From positions 1 through 9,187 of the forward strand of contig JBOFWM010000089.1 in the NCBI GenBank assembly GCA_051653625.1: a DNA stretch of 9,187 bases, in the 5' to 3' direction. Source of the DNA: SFDP01 sp051653625. Its GTDB lineage: Bacteria > Bacillota > Clostridia > Lachnospirales > Lachnospiraceae. The notes beneath the pieces were generated by a model, which saw only the letters and a list, made by a program, of their open reading frames with translations, was not told the origin of the DNA and made no database searches. The translations under genes were made by a program, and so were the position numbers. Below are positions 1-5,826 of this stretch, one piece after another (position 1 is the first letter of the stretch; the number at the start of each line of letters is the position of its first letter).

Positions 1-132
1 AAAGTAGGGTTAATAGTTTTGAATGTGGATACCTTCTGGCAATATATAGTAACTGGTATAATTATTATAATTGCAGCATACTTTGAATTTATTCAAGAAA
101 AGCTTACATATTTAATGTCAAAAAATAAGTAG
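1..132 (+). CDS. Sugar ABC transporter permease, RbsC-like (C-terminal fragment)
   Basis: This is the last 43 codons of a gene that begins upstream of the window; it ends in TAG at 130-132. The frame is open from base 1. It encodes a short polar stretch followed by FWQYIVTGIIIIIAAYF, a final membrane helix, and a basic/polar tail ending SKNK. The pattern 'FWQ..V.G.III.A', an aromatic-Gln start to the last helix near the C-terminus, is characteristic of ribose/galactose-type permeases of the BPD_transp_2 family (RbsC and relatives), which form the membrane channel of an ABC importer. Identification rests on a short tail, but the ribokinase-like gene immediately downstream supports a pentose or related sugar importer. 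The exact substrate cannot be told from this fragment. Confidence 0.72.
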   Translation, partial: KVGLIVLNVDTFWQYIVTGIIIIIAAYFEFIQEKLTYLMSKNK

Positions 133-137
133 ATATA

Positions 138-161
138 AAGACCACCTTATGGGTGGTTTTT
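138..161 (+). terminator. Rho-independent terminator after the permease gene
   Basis: The inverted repeat ACCACCT (141-147) and GGGTGGT (151-157) forms a 7-bp stem with one T-G wobble and a three-base loop, followed by a T run (157-161). It sits 5 bases after the permease stop and 38 bases before the kinase start, so it separates the transporter transcript from the kinase or attenuates read-through between them. Confidence 0.75.
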
Positions 162-165
162 ATAA

Positions 166-179
166 AATTGTAGACAATT
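166..179. promoter_or_regulatory. Perfect 6-2-6 palindrome upstream of the ribokinase gene (candidate operator)
   Basis: AATTGT (166-171), two bases, then ACAATT (174-179) is a perfect inverted repeat lying just 5' of the ribosome binding site of the kinase. Its position between the terminator and the start codon suits an operator, perhaps for the DeoR-type regulator encoded two genes on. In such AT-rich sequence a 12-base palindrome can arise by chance, so this is only a candidate. Confidence 0.3.
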
Positions 180-199
180 ATTGAAAGGAAAATAATAAA

Positions 200-1117
200 A
201 TGAAAAATAAAATAGTGGTTATAGGGAGTATTAATTATGATATAATTTTAAAACAAGAAAGATTGCCTTATAAAGGAGAAACTTATGCGGTAGATGAGGC
301 ATTGTTTTGTGGTGGAGGAAAAGGGGCTAATCAAGCTGTTCAAGCAGCAAAATTAGGTGCTGAAGTGTATATGGTAGGTGCTGTTGGAAATGATGCTATG
401 GGAGAATATTTAAGGAAGTCTATTAAAAGTGCAAATGTAAATGATAAATTTTTGAAAACAGTGAATACAGTAAGTGGTTTGGGAGTTGTAAATTGTTTGT
501 ATGATGGTACAGTTTATGCGAATATAGTGAAAGGAGCAAATTACAAAATAACAAAAAGGGATATTGACGAATTAAATGATCTTATGATTGATTGTAAGGT
601 ACTAATTTTACAATTAGAAATACCTATAGAAATAGTAGAATATGCAATAGAAAAAGCAAAAGAAAAAGGAATTATTGTGATATTAAATGCTGCTCCATCT
701 ATTGATATTTCTGAAAAATCAATAAAAAAATGTGATTATATTATTGTAAATGAGGTAGAATCAAGTTATTATTGTAAAAGAACGATAGATAGTGTAGATG
801 CAGCAGAAAAAGAGATCATAAATTTCACAGAAAAGCATAATATTGGCGCAATATTTACAATAGGAAAAGATGGTGCAGTTGTAAGTGATGGAAAACGTGT
901 TGAACATATACCGGCATGCAAAGTAGAAGCAATAGAAACAACTGGTGCAGGAGATTCGTTTATAGGTGCTTTAGGATGTTGTTTAGTGAATGGAATGGAT
1001 ATTTTTGAGGCTTCAAAATTTGCTACATATTGTAGTGCGATTACAGTTTGTGGAATAGGTGCACAATCTTCGATGCCTGATTTAAAAGAAGTTAATGAAT
1101 TTATAAAAAATATTTAA
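200..1117 (+). CDS. rbsK: Ribokinase-like PfkB family sugar kinase
   Basis: A 305-residue kinase expected to use ATP to phosphorylate ribose (or a related sugar) in the cytoplasm, feeding the pentose phosphate pathway. The length is typical for ribokinase. The N-terminus has the sugar-binding GSINYD (N12, D14); PfkB signature 1 is GGGKGANQA (38-46); the substrate-contacting Glu is probably E140 in LQLE; the Mg/phosphate NxxE motif is N184-E187; signature 2 is TTGAGDSF (247-254), with D252 as the catalytic base. The C-terminal GAQSSMP resembles the GAQ.S.P segment of ribokinases. The start ATG has a ribosome binding site (GAAAGGA, about 183-189). It follows a sugar ABC permease and sits 15 bases before a DeoR regulator, which fits a ribose-type locus. 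Tyr13 replaces the small residue usual after Asn, so another sugar (for example a deoxyribose- or psicose-like substrate) is possible. The family call is firm; the substrate is inferred. Confidence 0.82.
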   Translation: MKNKIVVIGSINYDIILKQERLPYKGETYAVDEALFCGGGKGANQAVQAAKLGAEVYMVGAVGNDAMGEYLRKSIKSANVNDKFLKTVNTVSGLGVVNCLYDGTVYANIVKGANYKITKRDIDELNDLMIDCKVLILQLEIPIEIVEYAIEKAKEKGIIVILNAAPSIDISEKSIKKCDYIIVNEVESSYYCKRTIDSVDAAEKEIINFTEKHNIGAIFTIGKDGAVVSDGKRVEHIPACKVEAIETTGAGDSFIGALGCCLVNGMDIFEASKFATYCSAITVCGIGAQSSMPDLKEVNEFIKNI

Positions 1118-1132
1118 TAAGGATGGTAGTAT

Positions 1133-1876
1133 ATGGTACCTTATGAACGAAGAAAAGAAATATTGCAATTACTTGACCAGAAAGAAATTGTGTCATTAGA
1201 AGAGTTTTGTGAACTTTTACAGGATGTCTCTAGTTCTACAATAAGAAGAGATTTAAAAGTGTTAGAAAGTGAAGGTCATATTGAATTATTAAGAGGAGGT
1301 GCTGCAAAATTAAAAGGAGGGTATTATGATACTCCTGTTGAATCAAGAACGCAATTGAACGTTGAAGAAAAAGAGATTATTGCAAAATATGCAGCAAATA
1401 TGGTACAAGATGGTGATGTAGTATATATTGATTCTGGCAGTACGACACTTTTAATGGTGAAGTATTTAGTAAAAAAAAGAATTACTATTGTAACAACTAA
1501 TACAGATATTCCAATTGAATTAAAAAATAGTGAAATAGAATGTATTATGGTAGGTGGAAAAATTAATGTAAAAACAGCATCATTGTATGGTGGATTAACA
1601 GATCATATTTTACAAGGATTGCATTTTGATAAAGCTTTTTTAGGAGCATCTGGATTTTCTAAAAAGGCAGGTATCAATACGCCAGATTTAAATGAATCAA
1701 ATAAAAAACAATTAATTAAACAAAATTCAAGGAAAGTATATATACTTGCGGATAGTTCAAAAGATGGAAAAACAAGTATGTGTAAAATATTTGAGTTGGG
1801 AGAAGTTACAATAATATGTGATTGTGAAACTCCAGATTTAATAGAAGGGGAAAATTATATAATTGCTAAGTTTTAA
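1133..1876 (+). CDS. DeoR-family transcriptional regulator of sugar metabolism
   Basis: A 247-residue DNA-binding repressor. The N-terminal winged helix-turn-helix (about 5-60) contains the DeoR hallmark SSSTIRRDLKVLESEG (33-48) followed by LLRGGA. The C-terminal DeoRC sensor domain (about 75-235), which normally binds a phosphorylated sugar, shows IDSGSTTLLM (99-108), TTNTDIP (121-127), the GGK loop (141-143), FLGASGF (169-175) and ILADSSKDG (204-212). The length matches the family's usual 250 or so. The ATG at 1133 is preceded by AAGGATGG (1119-1126) at good spacing. It lies 15 bases after the ribokinase-like gene and is probably co-transcribed with it, so the natural inference is that it senses the kinase product or a downstream sugar phosphate and controls this locus. 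The effector cannot be named from sequence. Confidence 0.88.
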   Translation: MVPYERRKEILQLLDQKEIVSLEEFCELLQDVSSSTIRRDLKVLESEGHIELLRGGAAKLKGGYYDTPVESRTQLNVEEKEIIAKYAANMVQDGDVVYIDSGSTTLLMVKYLVKKRITIVTTNTDIPIELKNSEIECIMVGGKINVKTASLYGGLTDHILQGLHFDKAFLGASGFSKKAGINTPDLNESNKKQLIKQNSRKVYILADSSKDGKTSMCKIFELGEVTIICDCETPDLIEGENYIIAKF

Positions 1877-1911
1877 ATTTATAATATGAAAAAAATTAAG
1901 TTTATTTAGTT

Positions 1912-1946
1912 GTCATCTCAAAAATTAAAAATTGAGATGACTTTTT
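1912..1946 (+). terminator. Rho-independent terminator after the DeoR gene
   Basis: GTCATCTCA (1912-1920) pairs perfectly with TGAGATGAC (1933-1941) around an A/T-rich 12-base loop (one further A-T pair can close it), followed by TTTTT (1942-1946). It lies 35 bases after the regulator's stop and ends the sugar locus. Confidence 0.9.
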
Positions 1947-1982
1947 AATTAAAAGTATACTATCATTAAATAAATAATTTTG

Positions 1983-2011
1983 TTGATTATAATGCATCTA
2001 TCTAGTATATT
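1983..2011 (+). promoter_or_regulatory. Candidate sigma-A promoter for the aldehyde dehydrogenase-niaR unit
   Basis: TTGATT (1983-1988) and TATATT (2006-2011) are 17 bases apart, matching the vegetative consensus at 4/6 and 5/6 positions. This gives a leader of about 45 bases before the start codon chosen at 2063. A TATAAT at 1988-1993 is also present but has no convincing -35 partner. Confidence 0.4.
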
Positions 2012-2029
2012 GAAGAGAATAAGATATAC
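2005..2029. promoter_or_regulatory. Inverted repeat overlapping the -10 region upstream of the dehydrogenase (candidate operator)
   Basis: GTATAT (2005-2010) and ATATAC (2024-2029) form a 6-13-6 inverted repeat that overlaps the proposed -10 box and the start of transcription. The position suits a repressor site, and NiaR, encoded in the same unit, is a possible binder. AT-richness makes chance occurrence quite possible. Confidence 0.22.
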
Positions 2030-2062
2030 ATTTATTTCTAAGGAAAGGTGTGTGATAAAAAT

Positions 2063-3427
2063 ATGAATCTAGAACAAGTAATTGAAAATCAAAGAGAATT
2101 TTTTAAATCAGGAAGCACGAAAGAAATCCATTTTAGAAAACAAATGTTAAAAAAATTAAAAATTAGTTTAACGGAGTATGAATCAAGAATATATGATGCT
2201 TTAAAAAAGGATTTAAATAAGTGTGAATATGAAAGTTTTTTTACAGAGATTTGTGTTGTTCATCTAGAAATTGATAATGCAATTAAGCATATAGATAAAT
2301 GGACGAAAAAAAATAAAAAGAAAAAGACTTTTTCTACAGTGCTACATGATGCATATACAATATATGAGCCGTATGGTGTAGCACTTATTTTAGCGCCATG
2401 GAATTATCCGATACAACTTATTTTGTCGCCAGTTATTGGTGCAATAACTGCTGGAAATTGTGCGATAGTAGGAGCATCAAAAACAAGTGTAGAAACATCA
2501 GAAGTAATGACGCAATTGATAAATGAAACATTTGATCAAAACTATATTTATGCAATGGATAACCATGTTAATTATAATACAGTATTGAATCAAAGGTATG
2601 ATTATATATTTTATACAGGTGGTGAGCGTGTAGGTAGAATTGTTATGCGTGCGGCAAGCGAACACTTAACACCGATTACGCTAGAATTAGGTGGAAAAAG
2701 TCCTTGTATTATAGAACATAGTGCAGATATAAAAGATGCAGCTAAAAAAATTGTATGGGCCAAATGTTTAAATGCAGGACAAACATGTATTGCACCTGAC
2801 TATGTATTAATAGATAATGCGCGTAAAGATGAATTTATTGAAGCGTTAAAAAGAGAGTACAAAGAAGGCTATGGAGATGGCTGTAACAATGAACAATTCC
2901 CAAAGATTATCAATCTGCACCATTATATGAGATTGATGCGATTCATTGAAAAAGAACAAGAAGTAATAGGTGGAAGTTTTGCGGAAGAAAAACTTAAAAT
3001 TGGCTTTACGATATTTCCAAATGCTTCTTTTTCAAGTGAAATAATGAAAGAAGAAATTTTTGGACCGATTTTACCTATTATTGGATATGATTCCTTGGAT
3101 TATGTAATTGATATTTTAAAAGAGCGAGAAAAACCACTTGCTTGTTATGTATTTGCAAAAGATAAAAAAATAGGAAGATATATCATACATAATATATCTT
3201 TTGGTGGTGGATGTTTAAACGATTGTATTATGCATATTGCAAATGATAATCTTCCTTTTGGTGGAGTTGGAAATAGTGGAATGGGTAAGTATCATGGAAA
3301 ATACTCTTTTCAAACATTTTCAAATGAAAAATCAATTCTAGAACATAATTTTTTCTGGAATATACCATTTGTATATGCACCATTTAAAGAAAAAAATAAA
3401 AAGATATTAAAGATGTTTCTTAAATAA
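2063..3427 (+). CDS. Class-3-like NAD(P)-dependent aldehyde dehydrogenase with altered cofactor motif
   Basis: A 454-residue cytoplasmic enzyme of the ALDH superfamily, closest to the short class-3/YwdH type that oxidises aliphatic or aromatic aldehydes to acids. The catalytic set is complete: Asn114 (APWNYP), Glu208 (LELGG) and the nucleophile Cys242 (GQTC); EEIFGP (about 330-335), LPFGGVGNSGMG and the YHGKYSF segment are also intact. Oddly, the KPSE cofactor motif expected at 137-140 reads GASK, and the Ser of the usual FTGS (187) is Gly, so nucleotide binding may be changed. I prefer ATG 2063 (MNLEQVIENQREFF), which matches family N-termini. A GTG in frame at 2048 would add five residues but has AAGG almost touching it. 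The AAAGGTG at 2044-2050 is slightly far from 2063, so the start is not certain. It is followed after 21 bases by niaR, probably in one transcript. The substrate is unknown. Confidence 0.88.
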   Translation: MNLEQVIENQREFFKSGSTKEIHFRKQMLKKLKISLTEYESRIYDALKKDLNKCEYESFFTEICVVHLEIDNAIKHIDKWTKKNKKKKTFSTVLHDAYTIYEPYGVALILAPWNYPIQLILSPVIGAITAGNCAIVGASKTSVETSEVMTQLINETFDQNYIYAMDNHVNYNTVLNQRYDYIFYTGGERVGRIVMRAASEHLTPITLELGGKSPCIIEHSADIKDAAKKIVWAKCLNAGQTCIAPDYVLIDNARKDEFIEALKREYKEGYGDGCNNEQFPKIINLHHYMRLMRFIEKEQEVIGGSFAEEKLKIGFTIFPNASFSSEIMKEEIFGPILPIIGYDSLDYVIDILKEREKPLACYVFAKDKKIGRYIIHNISFGGGCLNDCIMHIANDNLPFGGVGNSGMGKYHGKYSFQTFSNEKSILEHNFFWNIPFVYAPFKEKNKKILKMFLK

Positions 3428-3448
3428 ATATTGAGAAAAGGAAGAAGA

Positions 3449-3967
3449 ATGGTTGGCGAAGATAGAAGAGAAGAGTTACTGTCCTTATTAGAAAATGCAA
3501 AGGAGCCAGTCAAAGGAAGTTATCTTGCAAAAGTATTAAATGTAAGTAGGCAAGTAATTGTACAAGATATTGCATTATTAAGAGCGCAGAAAAAGGAAGT
3601 ACTTTCTACAAATAAAGGATATATTTTACAAGAAAAAGAGGAAGATCTTTTTCAAGAAGTATTTTTAGTAAAACATAATAAGGAAGATGTTATTAAAGAA
3701 TTATTTTGTATTGTGGACTGTGGTGGAAAGATTCAAAATGTTGGAGTAGAACATGAAATATATGGACAGATTGAAGTGCCCCTTATTATTAGTAGTAGAT
3801 TAGATGCAGAAGAATTTTGTAAACGATTAGAGACTTGTACAAATAACCCCCTAAGTTCTATGACAGAAGAGGTGCATTATCATATGGTTTGTGCTCAAAG
3901 TAAAAAAGCATTAGATAAGATTAGAGAGAATTTAGAGGAAATGGGTTTTTTAATTTATGCAAAATAA
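3449..3967 (+). CDS. niaR: NiaR, nicotinate-responsive transcriptional repressor (HTH + 3H domain)
   Basis: A 172-residue regulator of the YrxA/NiaR family, which represses NAD biosynthesis or niacin uptake genes when nicotinic acid is plentiful. The N-terminal winged HTH (about 4-60) includes GSYLAKVLNVSRQVIVQDIALLR; the C-terminal 3H domain (about 72-170) contains IVDCGG, EHEIYG, SSRLDAEEF, NPLSSMT and HYH. The metal-site residues align in spacing with those I recall for the Thermotoga structure TM1602 (His79, Glu87, His144, His146): here H76, E84, H143, H145, with H102 as the further conserved His. The start is placed at ATG 3449, with AAGGAAG (3438-3444) at proper distance. A TTG at 3431 would extend the frame by six residues but lacks a Shine-Dalgarno sequence. 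The stop overlaps the T-tract of the opposing tRNA terminator. No NAD biosynthesis gene is in the window, so its targets lie elsewhere or include the upstream dehydrogenase unit. Confidence 0.92.
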   Translation: MVGEDRREELLSLLENAKEPVKGSYLAKVLNVSRQVIVQDIALLRAQKKEVLSTNKGYILQEKEEDLFQEVFLVKHNKEDVIKELFCIVDCGGKIQNVGVEHEIYGQIEVPLIISSRLDAEEFCKRLETCTNNPLSSMTEEVHYHMVCAQSKKALDKIRENLEEMGFLIYAK

Positions 3968-4005
3968 AAAACACCAACCCCGTGAATTTAATCACAAAAC
4001 CAGTG
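3966..4005 (-). terminator. Strand-specific Rho-independent terminator of the tRNA-Lys gene
   Basis: On the minus strand, CACTGGTTTTGTG (complement of 3993-4005) pairs over 13 positions with CACGGGGTTGGTG (complement of 3972-3984) using several G-U wobbles, with an 8-base loop, followed by six U (complement of 3966-3971). On the plus strand the wobbles become C/A mismatches and there is no U run, so it should stop only tRNA transcription. The U tract overlaps the niaR stop codon. Confidence 0.72.
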
Positions 4006-4011
4006 CCCGAA

Positions 4012-4084
4012 TGCGCGACCAGGGGTTCGAACCCTGGACACCCTGATTAAGAGTCAGGTGCTCTGCCAGCTGAGCTAGTCGCGC
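4012..4084 (-). tRNA. tRNA-Lys (anticodon CTT)
   Basis: Read on the minus strand, the 73-base gene folds into a complete cloverleaf: acceptor stem GCGCGAC/GTCGCGC, D stem GCTC/GAGC, anticodon stem CCTGA/TCAGG with loop CTCTTAA (anticodon CTT, reading AAG lysine codons), variable loop GTGTC, T stem CAGGG/CCCTG with loop TTCGAAC, and discriminator base A. The CCA end is not encoded and must be added after transcription. It is alone, with its own promoter and terminator, inserted opposite to the surrounding genes. Confidence 0.97.
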
Positions 4085-4090
4085 TTATAT

Positions 4091-4119
4091 TTACAATACA
4101 AGGATGATTATAGTATAAT
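4091..4119 (+). promoter_or_regulatory. Candidate sigma-A promoter for the tatD-rsmA operon
   Basis: TTACAA (4091-4096) and a perfect TATAAT (4114-4119) are 17 bases apart on the plus strand, giving a leader of about 40 bases before the tatD ATG. The -35 box is weak (3/6). It overlaps the tRNA-Lys promoter on the other strand. A second TATAAT at 4121-4126 lacks a -35 partner. Confidence 0.5.
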
Positions 4120-4135
4120 TTATAATTAGTTGCAA
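4107..4135 (-). promoter_or_regulatory. Sigma-A promoter for tRNA-Lys
   Basis: On the minus strand, TTGCAA (4130-4135) is followed after exactly 17 bases by a perfect TATAAT (complement of ATTATA at 4107-4112). Transcription would begin near 4100, about 15 bases before the mature tRNA 5' end at 4084. Spacing and position are as expected for a stable-RNA promoter. Confidence 0.78.
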
Positions 4136-4167
4136 GACTTTTTAAAAAAAAGAAAGAGAGAAATAAA

Positions 4168-4935
4168 ATGATTTTTGATACGCACGCTCATTATGATGAT
4201 GAATCATTTGATGAGGATAGAATAGAATTACTAAATAACATGAAAGAAAAGAATGTTGAATACATTGTAAATGTTTCATCGGATGTAAAATCTTTAAAAG
4301 ATACATTATCTTTAATAGAACAATATCCGTATATATATGGAACAATTGGAGTTCATCCAAGTTGCGTAGATGAATTGAATGAAGAAGTATTTGCAGAAAT
4401 GAAGAAGTATTGTAAACATGAAAAAATTGTTGCAGTAGGAGAAATTGGATTAGATTATCATTGGAATGATCCCGAAAAAGAAATTCAAAAATTTTGGTTT
4501 GATCGACAATTACAATTAGCTAAAGAAGAAAATAAACCAGTAGTACTTCATTCAAGAGAAGCAGCAAAGGAAACTATCGATTTTTTAAAAGAAAGAAATG
4601 CGAATGAAATGAAGGCAGTTGTTCATTGTTATTCTTATTCAAAAGAAACAGCACAAACATTTCTAGACTGGGGATATTATTTTGGAATAGGCGGTGTAGT
4701 GACATTTAGTAATGCAAAAAAATTAAAAGAAGTTGTAGAATTTTTACCAATACAACAAATCCTTTTAGAAACAGATTGTCCATACCTAGCACCAACGCCA
4801 TTTCGAGGGAAAAGAAATGATTCCACACTTTTATCGCATGTAGTGGAAGAAATAGCAACTATAAAAATGTTATCGGTAGAAGAAGTAATGGAAGTAACAA
4901 GTAAGAATGCGTTACGTTTTTATGGAATAAAATAA
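4168..4935 (+). CDS. tatD: TatD family metal-dependent DNase
   Basis: A 255-residue cytoplasmic TIM-barrel hydrolase of the amidohydrolase superfamily; family members are metal-dependent 3'-5' exonucleases or deoxyribonucleases linked to DNA repair and nucleic acid turnover. All metal ligands are visible: H6 and H8 in FDTHAHYDD, E92 in VGEIGLDYHW, H128 in LHSREA, H153 in VHCYSYS and D203 in LLETDCPYLAP; GVHP (61-64) and the RGKRN loop are also present. The length is normal (about 255-260). The ribosome binding site is a purine-rich but weak GAAAGAGAG (about 4152-4160). It starts the operon, 18 bases before rsmA. In many Firmicutes tatD lies just upstream of rnmV (RNase M5) and ksgA; here rnmV is missing from between them. 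Confidence 0.93.
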   Translation: MIFDTHAHYDDESFDEDRIELLNNMKEKNVEYIVNVSSDVKSLKDTLSLIEQYPYIYGTIGVHPSCVDELNEEVFAEMKKYCKHEKIVAVGEIGLDYHWNDPEKEIQKFWFDRQLQLAKEENKPVVLHSREAAKETIDFLKERNANEMKAVVHCYSYSKETAQTFLDWGYYFGIGGVVTFSNAKKLKEVVEFLPIQQILLETDCPYLAPTPFRGKRNDSTLLSHVVEEIATIKMLSVEEVMEVTSKNALRFYGIK

Positions 4936-4953
4936 AGAGAGCGGAGAAAAAAA

Positions 4954-5811
4954 TTGGCAAAATTAGGGAGCCCAAGTAATACAATAGAAGTACTAAAAAA
5001 ATATAACTTTACCTTTCAGAAAAAATATGGACAAAATTTCTTGATTGATTCACATATTTTAGAGACAATTATTGAGGAATCTGAAATAACAAAAGAGGAT
5101 CTTGTATTAGAAATAGGACCAGGAATTGGAACGATGACTCAATACTTAGCAGAAAGTGCAAGAGAAGTAATTGCAGTTGAGATTGATAAAAAATTAATTC
5201 CTATATTAGATGATACATTAAAAGAATATGATAATGTTACAGTAATAAACGAAGATATCTTAAAATTAGATATTGAATCACTAGTTCAAGAAAGAAACAA
5301 TGGAAATCCAATAAAAGTTGTTGCAAATTTACCATATTATATTACCACTCCAATTATTATGGGACTTTTTGAAAGTAAGGTACCATTAAAAAGCATTACA
5401 ATTATGGTTCAAAAAGAAGTGGCAGATCGTATGCGAGTTGGACCAGGAACAAAAGATTATGGGGCATTGTCGCTTGCAGTACAATTTTATGCATATCCTG
5501 AAATTGTTGCAAATGTACCAGCTACTTGTTTTATGCCGAAGCCAAATGTAGGAAGTTCTGTTATAAAACTTACAAGACATGAGATACCTCCTGTAACGGT
5601 AAAAGATGAAAGATTTATGTTTCAATTAATAAGAGCTTCTTTTAATCAACGAAGAAAAACACTTGTAAATGGATTATCAAATGCAGGGATTCAAGATGTT
5701 ACAAAAGAAAAAATATATGAAGCTTTAGAGAAAATGGAGTTATCGCAAACCATACGAGGAGAAGCGCTTACTTTAGAACAATTTGCTACATTAAGTAATT
5801 ATTTAAAATAG
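4954..5811 (+). CDS. rsmA: 16S rRNA (adenine1518/1519-N6)-dimethyltransferase RsmA/KsgA
   Basis: A 285-residue methyltransferase that uses S-adenosylmethionine to dimethylate two adjacent adenines in the 3'-terminal hairpin of 16S rRNA late in 30S assembly; its loss gives kasugamycin resistance. Visible motifs: the family start KKYGQNFLID (23-32), SAM-binding EIGPGIGTMT (53-62), acidic VEID (75-78), catalytic NLPYYI (125-130), MVQKEVADRM (151-160), GALSLAVQ (170-177) and the C-terminal FNQRRKTL (230-237). Translation starts at TTG 4954, with GGAG (4943-4946) at proper spacing; this gives MAKLGSPSNTIEVLKKYNF, the usual start in Lachnospiraceae-type proteins. It sits 18 bases after tatD and 15 before the dipeptidase gene. 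Confidence 0.97.
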   Translation: MAKLGSPSNTIEVLKKYNFTFQKKYGQNFLIDSHILETIIEESEITKEDLVLEIGPGIGTMTQYLAESAREVIAVEIDKKLIPILDDTLKEYDNVTVINEDILKLDIESLVQERNNGNPIKVVANLPYYITTPIIMGLFESKVPLKSITIMVQKEVADRMRVGPGTKDYGALSLAVQFYAYPEIVANVPATCFMPKPNVGSSVIKLTRHEIPPVTVKDERFMFQLIRASFNQRRKTLVNGLSNAGIQDVTKEKIYEALEKMELSQTIRGEALTLEQFATLSNYLK

Positions 5812-5826
5812 CGAAAGGATTTTATT

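Noticed and set aside
2048..2062. GTG start adding MCDKN to the aldehyde dehydrogenase
   Set aside because: The ribosome binding sequence nearly touches this GTG, and family proteins usually begin at the position of ATG 2063.
1947..2062. Possible riboswitch or T-box leader upstream of the dehydrogenase
   Set aside because: The leader is only about 45-100 bases of AT-rich sequence without conserved aptamer or T-box elements or a second terminator.
3431..3448. TTG start adding six residues to NiaR
   Set aside because: It has no Shine-Dalgarno sequence, whereas ATG 3449 is well spaced from AAGGAAG, which itself lies inside the would-be extension.
3310..3513. Minus-strand 67-codon open frame across the dehydrogenase/niaR junction
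   Set aside because: It is antisense to two well-supported genes, has low-complexity Phe/Leu/Ser composition from AT-rich DNA, and no recognisable motif.
4142..4360. Minus-strand 72-codon open frame over the start of tatD
   Set aside because: It lies opposite conserved TatD codons, has no family similarity and no good ribosome binding site.
5386..5625. Minus-strand 79-codon open frame within rsmA
   Set aside because: It is fully antisense to conserved methyltransferase motifs and rich in Cys/Tyr/Arg typical of a shadow frame.
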